Counted from the first letter of the stretch, positions 49,917 through 62,602 are shown. The stretch: 64,000 nt of DNA from Blasia pusilla (GCA_050084515.1 CM114274.1:15252001-15316000), one strand, 5' to 3'. Translations and numbers: made by a program. Notes: generated by a model not told the origin, from the letters alone.

Positions 49917-51480
49917 ATGATGACTACCCTTCAAGAGCATGAGCCAAGTTATTTTGAAGAAGATGCGAGTAAAGCTGAATGGATTGAAGCTATGGGGGAA
50001 GAGCTTGTTGCATCAAGACATCAACAAACATGGGAGCTGGCTGATATACCTTCCGATAAGGAAGCTATTGGTTGCAAATGGGTTTACAAAATCAAACGCA
50101 ATCAAGATGGTACAATTAACAGATACAAAGCGAGATTGGTGGCTAAGGGCTATGCACAAAAATATGGTATCGATTATGAGGAAATATTTAGCCCTGTTGC
50201 AAAGATGGCGACTACGAGAATAGTGGTTGTAGTTGCTGTAAGTAAGAAGTGGAGATAACATCACATGGACGTCAAGAATGCCTTCTTGAATGGAGATCTA
50301 TACGAGGAGGTATATATGACTCAACCACCTAGATACGAGCATCCCAAGCTTCCATTTCGCGTATGCAGGTTGAAGAAAGCTCTATACGGGCTCAAACAAG
50401 CTCCAAGAGCTTGGTATGGCAAGATTACATACGTCCTTCAAGAGTTGGGTCTTGGGGTATATGATTCTGACTCCTCGTTATATGTCTTGAGAGGACAAGA
50501 TCATACAGTTCTCATTGTGTTGTATGTTGACGATCTCTTGATTACTGGGAGTATTGAAGAAATGGTACAAAAAGTCAAGCTTAAGTTACAAGCAGAATTT
50601 GATATGAAGGACTTGGGAGAACTCAAGCACTTCCTTGGTATTGAGTTTATCAAGGTTGGAGAGAGCATGCGGTTACTACAACGACAATATGCTCTTCATA
50701 TGCTTTCAAAATATGGTATGACACATTGTAAGCCAATCTCTACACCGTTGGACCAGAGCGTGAAGCTAAGAGTGGATGAAGGAGAGCTACTTGCAGATTC
50801 TAATATGTACATGCGCATGGTTGGAAGTTTGATCTATCCAACTATAACCCAACCAGAATTGAGCTATGATGTTGGCCTAGTGAGTCAGTTTATGCAAGCA
50901 TCTCGAAAACCTCACCTTGATGCTGTGAGGAGGATTATGCGGTATGTGAAATTCTCTATTCAATTCGGGCTTCAATTTGAACCTTCTCCGAGTTTTCAAT
51001 TACATGGATTCACGAATGCTGATTGGGCAAGAAGCATGTCTGATCGACACTCCACATCTGGTTATTCATTTACTTTGGGCTTCAAAGAAGATAAAGCAAC
51101 CTACAGTTATTTTATCTTCAAAAAAGATTGAGTACAGAGGAGCAATCAATGCAGCATGTGAGGCGGTGTGGCTTCATCGATTACTTCTTGAGATTTGTGC
51201 TAGTAACTTAGGACCTAGTGTAATATATGCAGAAAATATTAGTAGCATCAAGCTTGCTAATAACCTTGTGTTTCATGCTCGTACAAAGCATGTTGAGGTG
51301 CATCATTTTATCAGAGAGAAAGTGCTTGTAGGAGAAATTGATCTTGTGTATATAGGTACAGATCAGCAAATTGCTGACATCTTTACAAAGGCATTGTCTA
51401 GAGATGAGTTTGAGATGTTTAGAAAGGATTTACGCGTTAGAAATATCGATATGAGCTTGAGGGGGGGTATTGAAGATTGA
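49917..51480 (+). pseudogene. Copia reverse transcriptase and RNase H
   Basis: 49917-50258 encodes the RT start (GCKWVYKIK, RLVAKGYAQ). A TAA at 50256-50258 interrupts what is otherwise one frame; it continues [31 protein letters not shown] and the catalytic YVDD (50523-50534). RNase H follows ([16 protein letters not shown]), then shifts frame near 51090 and ends HVEVHHFIRE, then QIADIFTKAL. Only one stop and one shift interrupt about 1.5 kb, so it decayed less than the upstream half. Confidence 0.93.
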
Positions 51481-51783
51481 GTTACAGTCAAGCTCATGAG
51501 ATACATGAACTGCTACATTTGGTACTCACACAAAGTAGGGAAGCTTAATCTTGGTTAGTCAGTTAAGCACGATTATCTTAACTAGGGTTAGTTAATCACA
51601 ACTAGTCCAACTCGAGACTATGGTTAAGGGTAGGGTTAGGTTGCTTGTACATACCCTATATAATTGAGAAGAGGACCAACCTCCACTTATTCTCTCATTG
51701 CAAATTTCGTTCTCCATGGTGGTGTGTGTGTGTGTGTGAGAGTCGTTTTCCACCAATTATGCTTTTTTAGTAGTTTTCCACAC
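51468..51783 (+). repeat. Copia 3' LTR (about 316 bp)
   Basis: Directly preceded by the polypurine tract GAGGGGGGG. Matches the solo LTR at 45151. TATATAA lies at 51657-51663. A (GT)n tract near 51719-51740 is longer than in the solo copy. Confidence 0.9.
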
Positions 51784-51828
51784 GGTCAACAAAGTACTCG
51801 CAATTCTCATTGTGAATCCCACCATGCT

Positions 51829-52820
51829 TGTCGCGACCCTCATAACCAAACAACACCAAATGGGCGCCAAGCATAACATCAGAACTCAAGTGGACTCATG
51901 CTGCGATGCTTGCGCTTTGGAGAGGCGTATGGAAAGGTCTCTTGGAAAAGTCCAAGAGACGAAACGCAAAAGAAAGTTGTGCATTTCATGCCTTAGTGGT
52001 CGCGACCAGGAAACCTAGACCAAACGCGAGCCAAGACTTTAGATGAGTTGAGTCTTGGAAGGTTGGTTGCCAAAGAGGTGAGAACCAATTTTGGAACACG
52101 ACTAGCGTTCCGGAAATTCAACGGTGTTTGGACCATAACATTTAGCCTAGAGATGCGTTTGGGACAAGTAAGGGCGCGTTGGAAATCTTATCTTAAGATG
52201 CTTCCAACGCACCAAAGATCTTAGAAAACGCATTAGTACAAACTGAGATATTGGCCAAAAACAACTGTGAGAGCAATTGGGTTGAGGGCCAATTGGAGAG
52301 GCCCGGGTGTCTTTCCCTAAATGTAGGAAACCCCAGAGATCCCTAGAAGTAGTAGTAAGGGAGGAGTCTCTCCAAGATGTCTTGGAACACGAATCCCCAC
52401 TTTGAGCACCAAACGGCGTCTCAGAGGCACGGGATGGAACAGGAGCTTGGCGTTGGAACTCGAAACCCAAACGTGATCCAAGGGAGTGGACTTTGTACGC
52501 CACGATTGGATTCCGACCCGAAATTCACTTTGTGCGAGTCTCGGTCAGAGACTCACAGGATATCCATCGGAAAATTGGAACTGCCAGGCGTGAAACGCCA
52601 TTTGAGGTTCCCAAACCGACCAGAAAGTCTGTCCCAAGTCTTCCGAGACTTGCCCGTGTTGTAAACCGCGAAACAAGGAAGGTTGAGCTTGATGAGAGAC
52701 TGAGTCGAGAACTCGGAAGGTTAGCCCGCTGACTGATCCAAGACCCGACTAACTTGAGTGCGTTTTTTGATGCAGATGAACGTTGAGAGCGTGACCTACT
52801 GAAAGCACGCTTTCGCAACA
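51829..52820 (+). repeat. Long LTR (about 992 bp), partner of 45695-46661
   Basis: Starts TGTCGCGACCCTC, ends CTTTCGCAACA. Same orientation and same following sequence as the 45.7 kb copy. The two flank the copia remnant, so the copia element may be nested within a larger, coding-poor LTR element, or both are solo LTRs. Confidence 0.75.
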
Positions 52821-53628
52821 ACAAGATTAACGTTCAAGGAGAGTAGGCGCACGAAAATGCTAGCTTGCGAATTCATCAAGTCTGTCAAAGAACTCTCCAA
52901 CTACATAGCATGAATCAACCATGATTGTCAGCTACCACAGTTACTCGCTTCCTCCTACATTCCATGTCTAACGAAATCCGTGGTGGTCTACCAACCATGT
53001 AGTTGCTCACCACATTCAACCCTTACTACGTCCGCCCCAACCCATCTGGTCTCAACACGTAGCCCGACCCTTACTTTCGTCCTTCCCACGCCAATCCTGC
53101 ATTGCAACTCTGTTTTCACCTAACACTCTGGGCTCCCGCCTTCTTGGCCCCTACACGCTCCTTCCACCTTTGCACAAGTCCCTATGGAGGGGCTCTCCCT
53201 CCCTTCACTCCCGCTGAAGGCCCGCGGCCCTATGAGTCTTGGCCTTGTTCTCTCCCCCTTTGTCCGCACCTCTGTCCTTTCTCATACCCGGCTCCTTCCT
53301 TCCTTCTACTTCCGCTCCTTCTTCGGCCCTCCGTCCCCATCCCTGCACCCTATTTCCTACTTTTTAGGAGCCATCATGGCTCCCCCTTAGGTATGTCGTA
53401 CTTGGTAGGTACGAAGGTACCTGCTCTAGACCCTCAGAGCCTTAATGGCTCTTTCTTCCTCCTCCCGAACCTTTAGTGCCCTTGCTCTCCTTTCCTCACG
53501 AAATAAAAGATATGTAGAAAAAAGGATGGGGAACCCATCACGATACAAATGAGGGGGCAAAGAGAGCCAAAAATTTGACCTCAATAGGCCAGAACCGGCC
53601 CCGAGGAGAAAGAAGGGGGCCTTCCCCC
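52821..53628. other. C/T-rich intergenic, no gene seen
   Basis: Pyrimidine-rich on + between 53030 and 53480. The frame 53102-53476 is Pro/Ser/Leu low complexity with no domain. Confidence 0.4.
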
Positions 53629-55100
53629 CTAACGACCAAAATCACCAACAGCAGAGACAATATCAACAACACCTAGAGAACTATGACTACTACTAAGTGG
53701 GCCTCTAGCATTGGCGTCTCCAACCTCCTGAGCCCGCCGCACAAGCCCATTTGCCTGGGCGCGCTGCAAAGCTATGGAGACCCGTTGCCTACAATAAAGT
53801 ATCGCAGTGGCTAAGGACAACCCATTTCTTGACTAGAGATGATGGGCGCAATCCGTAAGGAACGAGTCAAACCTCTCCCCCATCGCCCCGTACATCTCAA
53901 TGCCTAGGGAGATAAATCGATGTTCGTCATGAAGTCGACTATAAATGTGGGTCTTCTTGACCGCCGCCGCCGCTCCTTGTAGCAATCTCTCTTGTGCTAC
54001 CACTTGGGCTCGCACTGCTCCTGCGTAGGATCTGTCACTACAACATCCGCTACCACCAGCTCAGACTCCCTCGTCATGTAGAGATCAGGACGGATAAGGG
54101 AATCCGGCATGGAGTAGTGCCTCTCTCTTTGTACATGGAATCCACTCTTTCGAGCAATAGAGAACATAATATCCCACACTGCATCGTGAGTGGCTATCCT
54201 CTTAGCCCCAACTGGACATCGTGCCAAATGCACACAAAGTGGATCCAGACTCCGGCAACACTCGCAATATGTCGAACCAACCACTGTTGGTTGGGGCAGG
54301 CCCAGTCGGAACCCATCGCTGTAGTGTAGGTAAGTGGTGCGATGCGCAATGCCGGGATGAGGGGACGAGCCCCCACCCATGAGCCTGCCCCCTTTCCGGA
54401 GCAAGAGCGAATACGGGCCCGAACCTCCATGGGGATATTCCCGTCCGACATAGTAGCTCTAAACAATGCATCAAAGTGGGCTTCCATCAAAGAAGATTGG
54501 AGCCCAGACTGTCCGGAGGTAACTAGGGAAGGGAAAGCGGGAAGAACTGCTCTAGCCTCAACAAGAAGGGAGTCTCTACAAGCTGTGAGTGAAGACTCAA
54601 GTGGGAAAAGACCATCCTCAACCTGGGAAACGTACTGTAAAAGTAGCGGATACAAGGATCTATACAAGGAAGAAATATGGCTAGTCGCCCACACAGTTCT
54701 ACACAGATAACCAGATCTAAGGGCAAAACATAACGAGAGGATTTCATAAGCTACTTGAGGGTCACCAATCCTCGTGACATCGTGGACATGGAGAAGATCC
54801 TCGGTAAGAGCCGCTGCCACAAAACTTCGATACAAAGTCCTGGCTCCCGAGTGGGACTCCCAAGACGCAAAGCCCTCCAGCAGGTGTCAAAAAACCGTTG
54901 GGCAAATGAATATCCGCTAACAAGCTTAATGAAGACCAAGCCTTGCACTTTCCCACCTTCACCGCGAGGCCGACATGTGCCAACTGTGCTGAAATGCAGG
55001 AACAACCAAGTCTCCAGGGCCAACAATGTGAGTATCATCTGCCAACGAAGGGAAAATGCATCCCGGGAAAGCCTCCACCGTATGAACTCTCATCTACCAT
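53629..55100 (-). pseudogene. LINE remnant: RT palm, zinc motif and restriction-like endonuclease
   Basis: Reading on -: the RT catalytic LADD in SLADDTHIVGP (Asp codons 55035-55040), GLAVKVGKCKAW, the thumb/connection frame 54835-54194, then a shift near 54315 to FRLGLPQP, a Cys/His cluster (CECC ... HLARC), CPVGAKRIATHDAV, and a segment SLIRPDLYM ... VVADVVVTDP. The RPDLxM...ADV pattern fits a PD-(D/E)xK restriction-like endonuclease C-terminal to RT. A second shift near 53997 leads to MYGAMGERFDSFL and ALQRAQANGLVRR. That would place it with endonuclease-C-terminal LINEs rather than the common APE type. It is 5'-truncated with at least two frameshifts. Confidence 0.7.
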
Positions 55101-56329
55101 CTTCACCTAGGACCTATGGCCCAACCCCTTCCCAAAACAATGTAGAGATAGCATGGAGGTACTAATGATATGGAAAGAGAATAGATGGGAAAAAATAGAT
55201 GGGAATAGAGTGGGATAAGGGAGAAAAACATGGGTCAAACGTGAGCGAGAAACATGTGTGGCTACAGGATAAGGACATAGAGAAAAAAGGGGTGGTGTGG
55301 AATAACAACATGAGTTATCTTGGAAACATTCAAGGCATGACAACGAAACGAGACAACAAAGAGGACCCTAATACCTACATGAGAAACCCTAAAAAAACAA
55401 GAATCTACAAAACAAAATAAAATGAAAAATACTTCACTATAAGATTGACGCTACGGATCAAAACGTAGAGGAAGTCTATATCTCCGTTTTGATATAATAC
55501 GCGACCCCCCTCCATCCTCCATCCCACCATCAAAAATTGTCCCATCCTTCACCATCCTTTCCGCCATCCCGTAGAGCGCCACCGCGTCCTCCCGTCTCCC
55601 GTCTCTCGAATGAAGGGGCATCCTTTCCTCCCGCTTCCTTTTGTCCCGCAGCCCGCTTACATCCGCCACACCTCTTTGGCTCCCTTGTTTGGTCACACGG
55701 CCCTATGCGGGGCCAATCCTTTACCCCGTACGACGAGGCTCCTTCCGCGAGCATGCCTCCCTGACTCGGATTCCCCCAACGCGCGTCCCTATGCGCCTAA
55801 CTCCCGCAAACTCCCCGCTTTGTGTGACACTTAGCGGCCACGCAATTGGCCAGCTCTCCTCTCCCAATTCGTCCTGACCTGGCTACCTCCTCCACCTCCA
55901 CGTGATGGCTTTCCAGCCATCTGATCTTAATCCAAGTGACCTAGCCTAGCTCGAGCCCTAGTCTAGCCGCCTCTACTTAACAACCCCCCGGCGGCTGCAA
56001 GGAAAAACTCTCCTCCTTCCCGACACTCATGTCATTCCTGTTGTTTGACGACACTACCCTTGCCACCAAATTCCGTGCTAAACTCGGTTGCTCGCTCTCG
56101 TCAATCTGCACCGAAGAAATCTACAAAAAACGGATAGCGCTTCCGCCCACGGCCTTCCAAACGGAAAAACGGAAAACGAAAAACACAACGCCAACTGGCG
56201 TCTCCAGGGGCTCCTGACCAAGGCAACTCGCTTGCCTACCTACAAACGACGAATTCCCTGCCCCCTCGGATCTTTCTCATGTAAAAATAAGAGTAGTAAA
56301 AATGGCTCACCCGGCCTAAAACTCCACTC
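55101..56329. other. Intergenic, no gene identified
   Basis: 55500-55900 is CT-rich with Pro-rich short frames on + (55537-55764 and neighbours) lacking any domain. No RNA gene was seen. Confidence 0.4.
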
Positions 56330-56732
56330 ATGAATCTACATCGGCATATCGAACCACATCCACCTTCTGCTATGAGGGAATCTGGACGCTAGCACCCTAA
56401 CTCCTACACACCCACATACGTCTATGCAAGAGAGGCGCTCCTAAGGCTCAACATGAGAAAGATGGCTTGAGAAAGCCATCTCTCTCACTCTTATAGCCCT
56501 CCAAACAGTAACCTACATGCACAGGTTACCGGATAACCGTTGACTCGGTCAACGGGTCACCTGAAGGACTAAAACAAAAATGGAGAAATCATTATAAACG
56601 ACGTTCCCGACACAACAGACCTGTCACCAACGTCATCCGACATCTCGGGACGAAGTTATACCCAAACGGGCCGTTTACTCTCTATGTTGTCGACGAGATA
56701 GAACTCTACCTACGTCGAAATAAGATGTGACA
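56330..56732 (-). repeat. Gypsy-type LTR, - orientation
   Basis: On -, starts at 56732 with TGTCACATCTTATTTCGACG, matching the LTR at 43763 for about 220 bp (shared GTTGACCGAGTCAACGGT), then diverges. Downstream on - lie GGCTATAAGAG (TATA candidate) and a hairpin GATGGCTT/AAGCCATC. The inner boundary is approximate. Confidence 0.75.
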
Positions 56733-57559
56733 ACATGGATAACTTTTAAGGTACTTCCCTCTCTGATTTATAGTTTACCAATCAATAATGATGGGGTGCT
56801 CTTAATTCGTGTTACTTCTGACTCGTCTTTACGCATTTGAGGCAATAATTTGCTCTTTCCAAGATATTATGGGAGTATTCTCCATTGATCAAAAGCACAT
56901 ATCAATTGGCATAAAACTTATGATATTTGGTGGTGATTTTTGTCAAATATTGCTTGTTGTTTGTCATAGGATCTTCCGCAAATCATGAAGCTTATATGAA
57001 ACCAACATAAAAAGGTCATCTCTATGGTCTAATGTAAAAATTATAGAATTCACGATAAACCAACGAATTCAAAAGTTGGAAGGTTATATGCATGCTAAAC
57101 TACCAACTTTTGCTATATGGTCATTATAATTATGAGAAGATTGTCATTCATTAAAACTTCATTTGAAAGAAAATTTTATGCAATTACCATCTAAAATGAT
57201 TGTTGATAAGAAGAAGGTATGCGATAGCATTGATCTTGTCTATGAAATTTCTTCTTTCCAATTCCAAAATATAGATTTTTTTTTAGAGACATGGCTATTC
57301 TCGTATAAAAAAAGATATGCAAATGTCATATTTTAATTTCTTGAGAGATAATAACTATTTTGCATTCTTTCCTTAAGATTACTAATTTTCTTAGAATTGG
57401 AAGGGCGCAATAAGTACATCACTAATGCAATGGGTATTATTGTTTGTAAGAGAGCATTTATTTCATTGTTGACTCTGTTTGTACCGAGGGTACAAGTCAT
57501 ATATGCATCCAACCCAGTTCTTGAACTCATGGTTACCTTATGGACTATCTCTATATAGA
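56733..57559. other. AT-rich intergenic, no gene seen
   Basis: AT-rich with no frame above 70 codons and no repeats noted. Confidence 0.45.
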
Positions 57560-58788
57560 CTCATGTGTATTCGGCACCCCGCACTAGCTATATCACCCTT
57601 GCGACTTACTTACGTGCATTCGGCACCCAACACTAGCTCTACCGCCCTTGGTCACTTACTTATGAGCATTCGGCACCCAAAACTAGCTCTTCCGCCCTTG
57701 TCACTTACTTATGTGGATTCGGCGCCCAACTCTAGCTATACCGCCCTTGTGACTTACTTATGTGCATTCGGCACCCAACACTAGCTCTACCGCCCTTGTC
57801 ACTTACTTCTGAGCATTCGGCACCCAAAACTAGCTCTTCCGCCCTTGTCACTTACTTATGTGCATTCGGCGCCCAACTCTAGCTATACCGCCCTTGTGAC
57901 TTACTTATGTGCATTCGGCACCCAACACTAGCTCTACCGCCCTTGTCACTCACTTATGTGGATTCGGCACCCAACACTAGCTCTACCGCCCTTGTCACTT
58001 ACTTATGTGCATTCGGCACCCAACACTAGCTCTACCGCCCTTGTCACTTACTTATGTGCATTCGGCACCCAGAACTAGCTCTTCCGCCCTTGTCACTCAC
58101 TTATGTGCATTCGGCACCCAACACTAGCTCTACCGCCCTTGTCACTTACTTATGTGCATTCGGCACCCAACACTAGCTCTACCGCCCTTGTCACTTACTT
58201 ATGTGCATTCGGCACCCAGAACTAGCTCTTCCGACCTTGTCACTCACTTATGTGCATTCGGCACCCAACACTAGCTCTACCGCCCTTGTCACTTACTTAT
58301 GTGCATTCGGCACCCAGAACTAGCTCTTCCGACCTTGTCACTCACTTATGTGCATTCGGCACCCAACATTAGCTCTACCGCCCTTGTGACTTACTTATGT
58401 CCATTCGGCACCCAACACTAGCTCTACCGCCCTTGTCACTTACTTATGTGCATTCGGCACCCAGAACTAGCTCTTCCGACCTTGTCACTCACTTATGTGC
58501 ATTCGGCACCCAACATTAGCTCTACCGCCCTTGTGACTTACTTATGTGCATTCGGCACCCAACACTAGCTCTACCGCCCTTGTCACTTACTTATGTCATT
58601 CGGCACCCAGAACTAGCTCTTCCGCCCTTGTCACTTGTGTGTATTCGGCACCCAACATTAGCTATACCGCCCTTGTGACTCACTTTTGTGTATTCGGGAG
58701 CCAGCACTAGCCATATCGCCTTTGTCACTTACTTCTGTGTATTCTGCACCCAACAGTGGCGATACCGCCCTTGTCACTAACTTACGTG
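57560..58788. repeat. 49 bp minisatellite, about 25 units
   Basis: The unit begins CATTCGGCACCCAACACTAG and ends CTTACTTATGTG. Variants alternate: AACACTAGCTCTACCGCCC, AGAACTAGCTCTTCCGACC and ACTCTAGCTATACCGCCC, hinting at two- and three-unit higher-order copying. Copies near both ends are most diverged. The array ends exactly at the UGT stop codon on the - strand, so it would form that gene's 3' UTR. Confidence 0.95.
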
Positions 58789-61700
58789 TGGCTAGCGCGA
58801 GCAACCGTCGCAATGTCGCGGACAAGGGCTCGTATGTTCCTCGTGGAAGAGCCGTCGGGTTCCACAGAAGCTCTTGCCGAAGCTCGGAGCTGTGCCGCTC
58901 TCTTCCTCACAGCCATCCCTTCTTCGCTCCCGAACAGAGCCCTCACGCTTCTTTCCACCTCCTTCCGCTCCACAAAGCCGTTCGCCCCTTTCGAAACCTC
59001 CAGAGCGACTTTGCTCCCGTTCACCAAACATCTGGCACGATACGAAGAGAAGCGTTCAGGGTTGGTTCATGCGCATTCGATCCATCGATGGATCGAAGCG
59101 AGGACTCGGTCCAAGTACGAAGGCTATCTGCTACGTTGTCCGCGATCGGCACGACGGGACCATCACTTCGGAAATCTACAGATGTGAGTGGAGGGAAAAA
59201 TCCGTCTAGCACTTCGACTCTATCGTTCGATCTGTAGAGGAAGTTCTGCATGCTCTCGAGGTTCTCTAGATCTAGACTGGGAATTTGGATCCGAGCTGGT
59301 CGTCAATGACGGATTCATGAAGAGGATTCGAAAGTGGAGGAAATGATTTCAAAAGAGGGAAGAAACGATTTCGAAAGAGGAAGAAATGATTTCGAAAGAG
59401 CTTAGGCATAAGTGAACTCGAAAGGAGAGAGCAATCGGGTGCCAATCACAATCCCAGTTTGAGGACAACTTCCATGTGATCGACTTTGAGGATGAAACGC
59501 ACCTGGCATTCAAAGGTTGATCTGCGATCATGGGCCAGGTGAGCATCGGCACCCCCATCCACAAGCTCTCCAAGATGGAATTCCAGCCACAGTGAGTGAG
59601 GAAACCCCCGATCGCCGGATGAGCCAGCACTTTCAACTGGGGAAGCCAACCTTGCACAAGCAGTCCTCGGTTCTCGTTACGCACAGCGAAGTCGGGAGGC
59701 AACACGGACGCCAGGTCCTGAATTTCTGAGCTCTCGGAATTTATAGGTGGGTGCAGAACACCCAGGAAAGCCTGCCCGCTGGATTCCAGACCCACTGCCA
59801 GTTCGAAGATCTGCTCTCGAGTAAACCTCGCATCGTTCCCGAAGGCAACATAGAGGACCGAAGATGCAGGTTGTGAATCCAGCCATTCTATGCACGGGTG
59901 AGTATCCTCAGCTCCAGCAGCAGCAGCAGCACCCACCATCTGGGACTCTCGTTCGACACTCAAGCAAGAAGAGGAGAACGTTGGACCCACAGCCCACACC
60001 GCTGGCGTCTGCATCCATACCAGAACAACCGCCAGAGGAAGAAATGCAGTTAGCTAGCAGCGAAGTTTACTTGTCTTCATTCCTAGATAGCAACTGGACC
60101 ATATTCACACGTTACTTATGTTGTATAGATTACTCCTCCACACCTCTTCTGAGATATCTGTTCGATCACACACCCATTGCTGAGCAGATTTTGTAGGAAA
60201 GGACATGGCAGAGAAATTCAGTCGCAAACCTCTTTCCTTGGCATGGAGAAGTTATGTTCTCAGTACTGAAATCTGAAACACTGTGGGTGAGTAGAGTTTA
60301 TCCGATAGAAATCGAGAATGTGCTGAATCTTTAAACCTTGAAGGAGACTCCATACATAGGCTACGACTCGTGATCCTCAGCTGAACCATCCCAAGAAAGC
60401 AAGTGCAGAGAGACAACCGCACGAACCTGAGTGTGATTCTTAAGCGCTTCAACCCTCAAGAGCTGTTGTAAGTCGTCGAGAGCTCTGTGTTCCAGCTCAT
60501 AGTATGTATTGATGAGGACGGCCCTGCAGTTGAATATGGATCGAGTGATATCATCCATCATGTGACAAAAATCGGCAATTCCTGGGAAGAGGGCCACTGA
60601 AATCTCGCTGATTGGCACAAGTGGTAGACCTGGAATGCTGATGAGCTGCTGGGCTTCATCCGAAAAGGGCGATGGTGGTAGCTTCAGAATGCCTTGGGCA
60701 ACAAGCTGAGGAATGTAGGCATAAGAAACTATCTCACTTGCTGGAAACGTGCTCGCAATGTAGGTGGGAATCTTCAACTCATCCATCAAATCCTGCGAGT
60801 CACACACACCACAGTTAAGATCCATGCATCCAGTTTGCACTTTTGATGGAATCTTACAAGTTCACATGTAAGTGCTGCTAGTTGCTAAGATGCACTTACC
60901 GAACAGAGTTGACTCATCGAGTCTCTGCTTCAGAACTCCGATACTGAAGAAAGTAATGTGAAGGGATTGAAGGAAAAAAGATTCTCGTGGCATAGGTTCT
61001 TCCGCATTCCATCATTCTTCAACTACCGAAAGAATCTTAACTTATCAGCTCAGCCAAACGCGCCACGGACTAGCAATTCAAAAAAAAATTCCCCTTTTTT
61101 TTTCTCCAGTTAACTCGATCGATGGAATTTTATGTTCTCAGCTTTCAATGAAACTCTTTATCTCCAGAATGCCAATTCAGCAGTTCTCGATCATGCAATT
61201 CATACGGAGTGGATGAATAACTTCCATCGTCCATGGACACCACTACAAGTACGGTAGGAACAGATTATTCGACACTGATTGCAGTCATTCTGGACCTCAA
61301 GCCTTTTACTTTCGTAAAGCGCTTAGATCAGTCATGAACTCGAACTTCAAGAAGAAATCTCCCAAGACCATCAGAAGACGAAGAGTTGACGAGCACGTCG
61401 TGCACATCAGACGTACTCAGTCTTTCTATACAGGAGAACCGTGGGATTTTCTAACGAATTCGGATGCGGTGTGAGGAACTCGACAGAAACCTCGAGGAAG
61501 TAAGCTCTGAGAAGTAAGTTCACATAGATAGACGTGTAGGAAGCGAAGCCAAAACTTCACAAAAGCTCAACGGAGTTGAAACATTTCTGTAGCACCTGAA
61601 GCAATAGCGCTCTCGAGATGAGCGCACGACTAGCTCGTGATGTTGAAAAATAAAACTCTGCATATCGATCAGAAGGCACGGACTGCTCCAACCATGACCC

Positions 61701-62602
61701 GACAGACGTAAAACTGCTGAACACTGAGGTGCATGAACTCGTGTCATGTCTTGCAGCTCCAATTGTCTTCAACTACGCTGGAGTCTTCCGATCACGCAGC
61801 ATTCATGAAGCTAGAGCAAACGAAACCATCAGAATTGCTCGAATGCACCACTTCCCGAACAGAATAGGACGGAACCGGAATTCTGCACTCGAGAATTCCG
61901 GTTCTGTCCGGAATTCTGGAGTGCAGAATTCCTTTTCTTAACAGCTGCTTATGGCAACCGCCATAGGCTGAATCTTGACTTGTGATCGGTTTGACAGATT
62001 CGATCGATTGACGCTAGCTAGCTACCTAGCAAGACGTCTAAAGCTTACAAATTGAAAACATCGGATTAATTGATTGTTCGAATGAATGCAGGGAGATGAA
62101 CCATTCTGATGAATTGAAGGAGAAGAAGAATATCTCTCTTTGTTGAAATTGATTTGCAAGAGGTCGACAGTATGCACATATTCGTGCACTCACTCACCAT
62201 AGTCCCTGGAATCCACACATCTGCAATGACACATGTGGGTCTGCGTTGACAAGCCAGCTCTCCTCTGAGATAGTCCTCTAAACCCTTGAGCGAGCTGGTG
62301 ACGGTGAGCACTACTTGGTGGATAGAGCGACCGACAATCCCTCGAGGCATTTTGAAACCCACGAGACGAATGTCCAGCCCATCCCATCCTTCCAGGACTC
62401 CACTGTGGGGAGCGACTTCCTTCAGCCGCTCGATGTTCTCGTCCGAAGCGAGGAACGCGATGCTGAGTCCAGATCTGGCGAGCTCCCTGGCCAAGTGTAA
62501 CAGGGAGACCACATGACTCAGGTACTGCAGCGCGATCACGACGACGCTGGCCCTCGAGTCCCCCCCCTTCGAATCCAAGCGCGTTTCTCCACATCCTTCC
62601 AT
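58782..62602 (-). CDS. Family-1 UDP-glycosyltransferase, four exons, 508 aa
   Basis: Paralog of the UGT at 5.4 kb, expected to glycosylate a small molecule in the cytosol. Exons on -: 62602-62198, 60792-60427, 60008-59503 and 59031-58782, GT-AG introns, phases 0, 0 and 2, identical in position to the other gene; intron 1 is longer (1405 bp). Joined length is 509 codons including the stop. The catalytic histidine is in LQYLSH (His30), its partner in VIADVW (Asp128). The PSPG box is 44 residues (378-421), WLPQ to IADQ, with intact HCGWNS and terminal Gln. An insertion of Ala/Glu text (about residues 276-291) lengthens the linker before PCIEWLDSQ. ATG 62602 is chosen by comparison with the paralog; an in-frame upstream extension to 62677 is less likely. 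The last residues and stop fall at the edge of the minisatellite. Confidence 0.93.
60793..62197 (-). other. Intron 1 of the right UGT
   Basis: 1405 bp without recognised genes. 61872-61935 folds strongly: GGAATTCTGCACTC pairs with GAGTGCAGAATTCC, and CCGGAATTC words are repeated between. Confidence 0.7.

Larger units (their letters stand above)
48026..51783 (+). mobile_element. 5'-truncated Ty1/copia retrotransposon
   Basis: Order gag zinc knuckle, protease, integrase, RT, RNase H, then a polypurine tract and 3' LTR: integrase before RT defines copia. The 5' LTR and most of gag are missing, cut at the gypsy LTR tail near 48025. Stops and frameshifts make it inactive. Confidence 0.92.

Noticed and set aside
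53102-53476. 124-codon Pro/Leu-rich frame
   Set aside because: Derived from a C/T-rich tract, open in more than one frame, with no domain.
57560-58788. CRISPR-like array
   Set aside because: Units are contiguous 49 bp tandem copies without distinct spacers, in a eukaryotic context.
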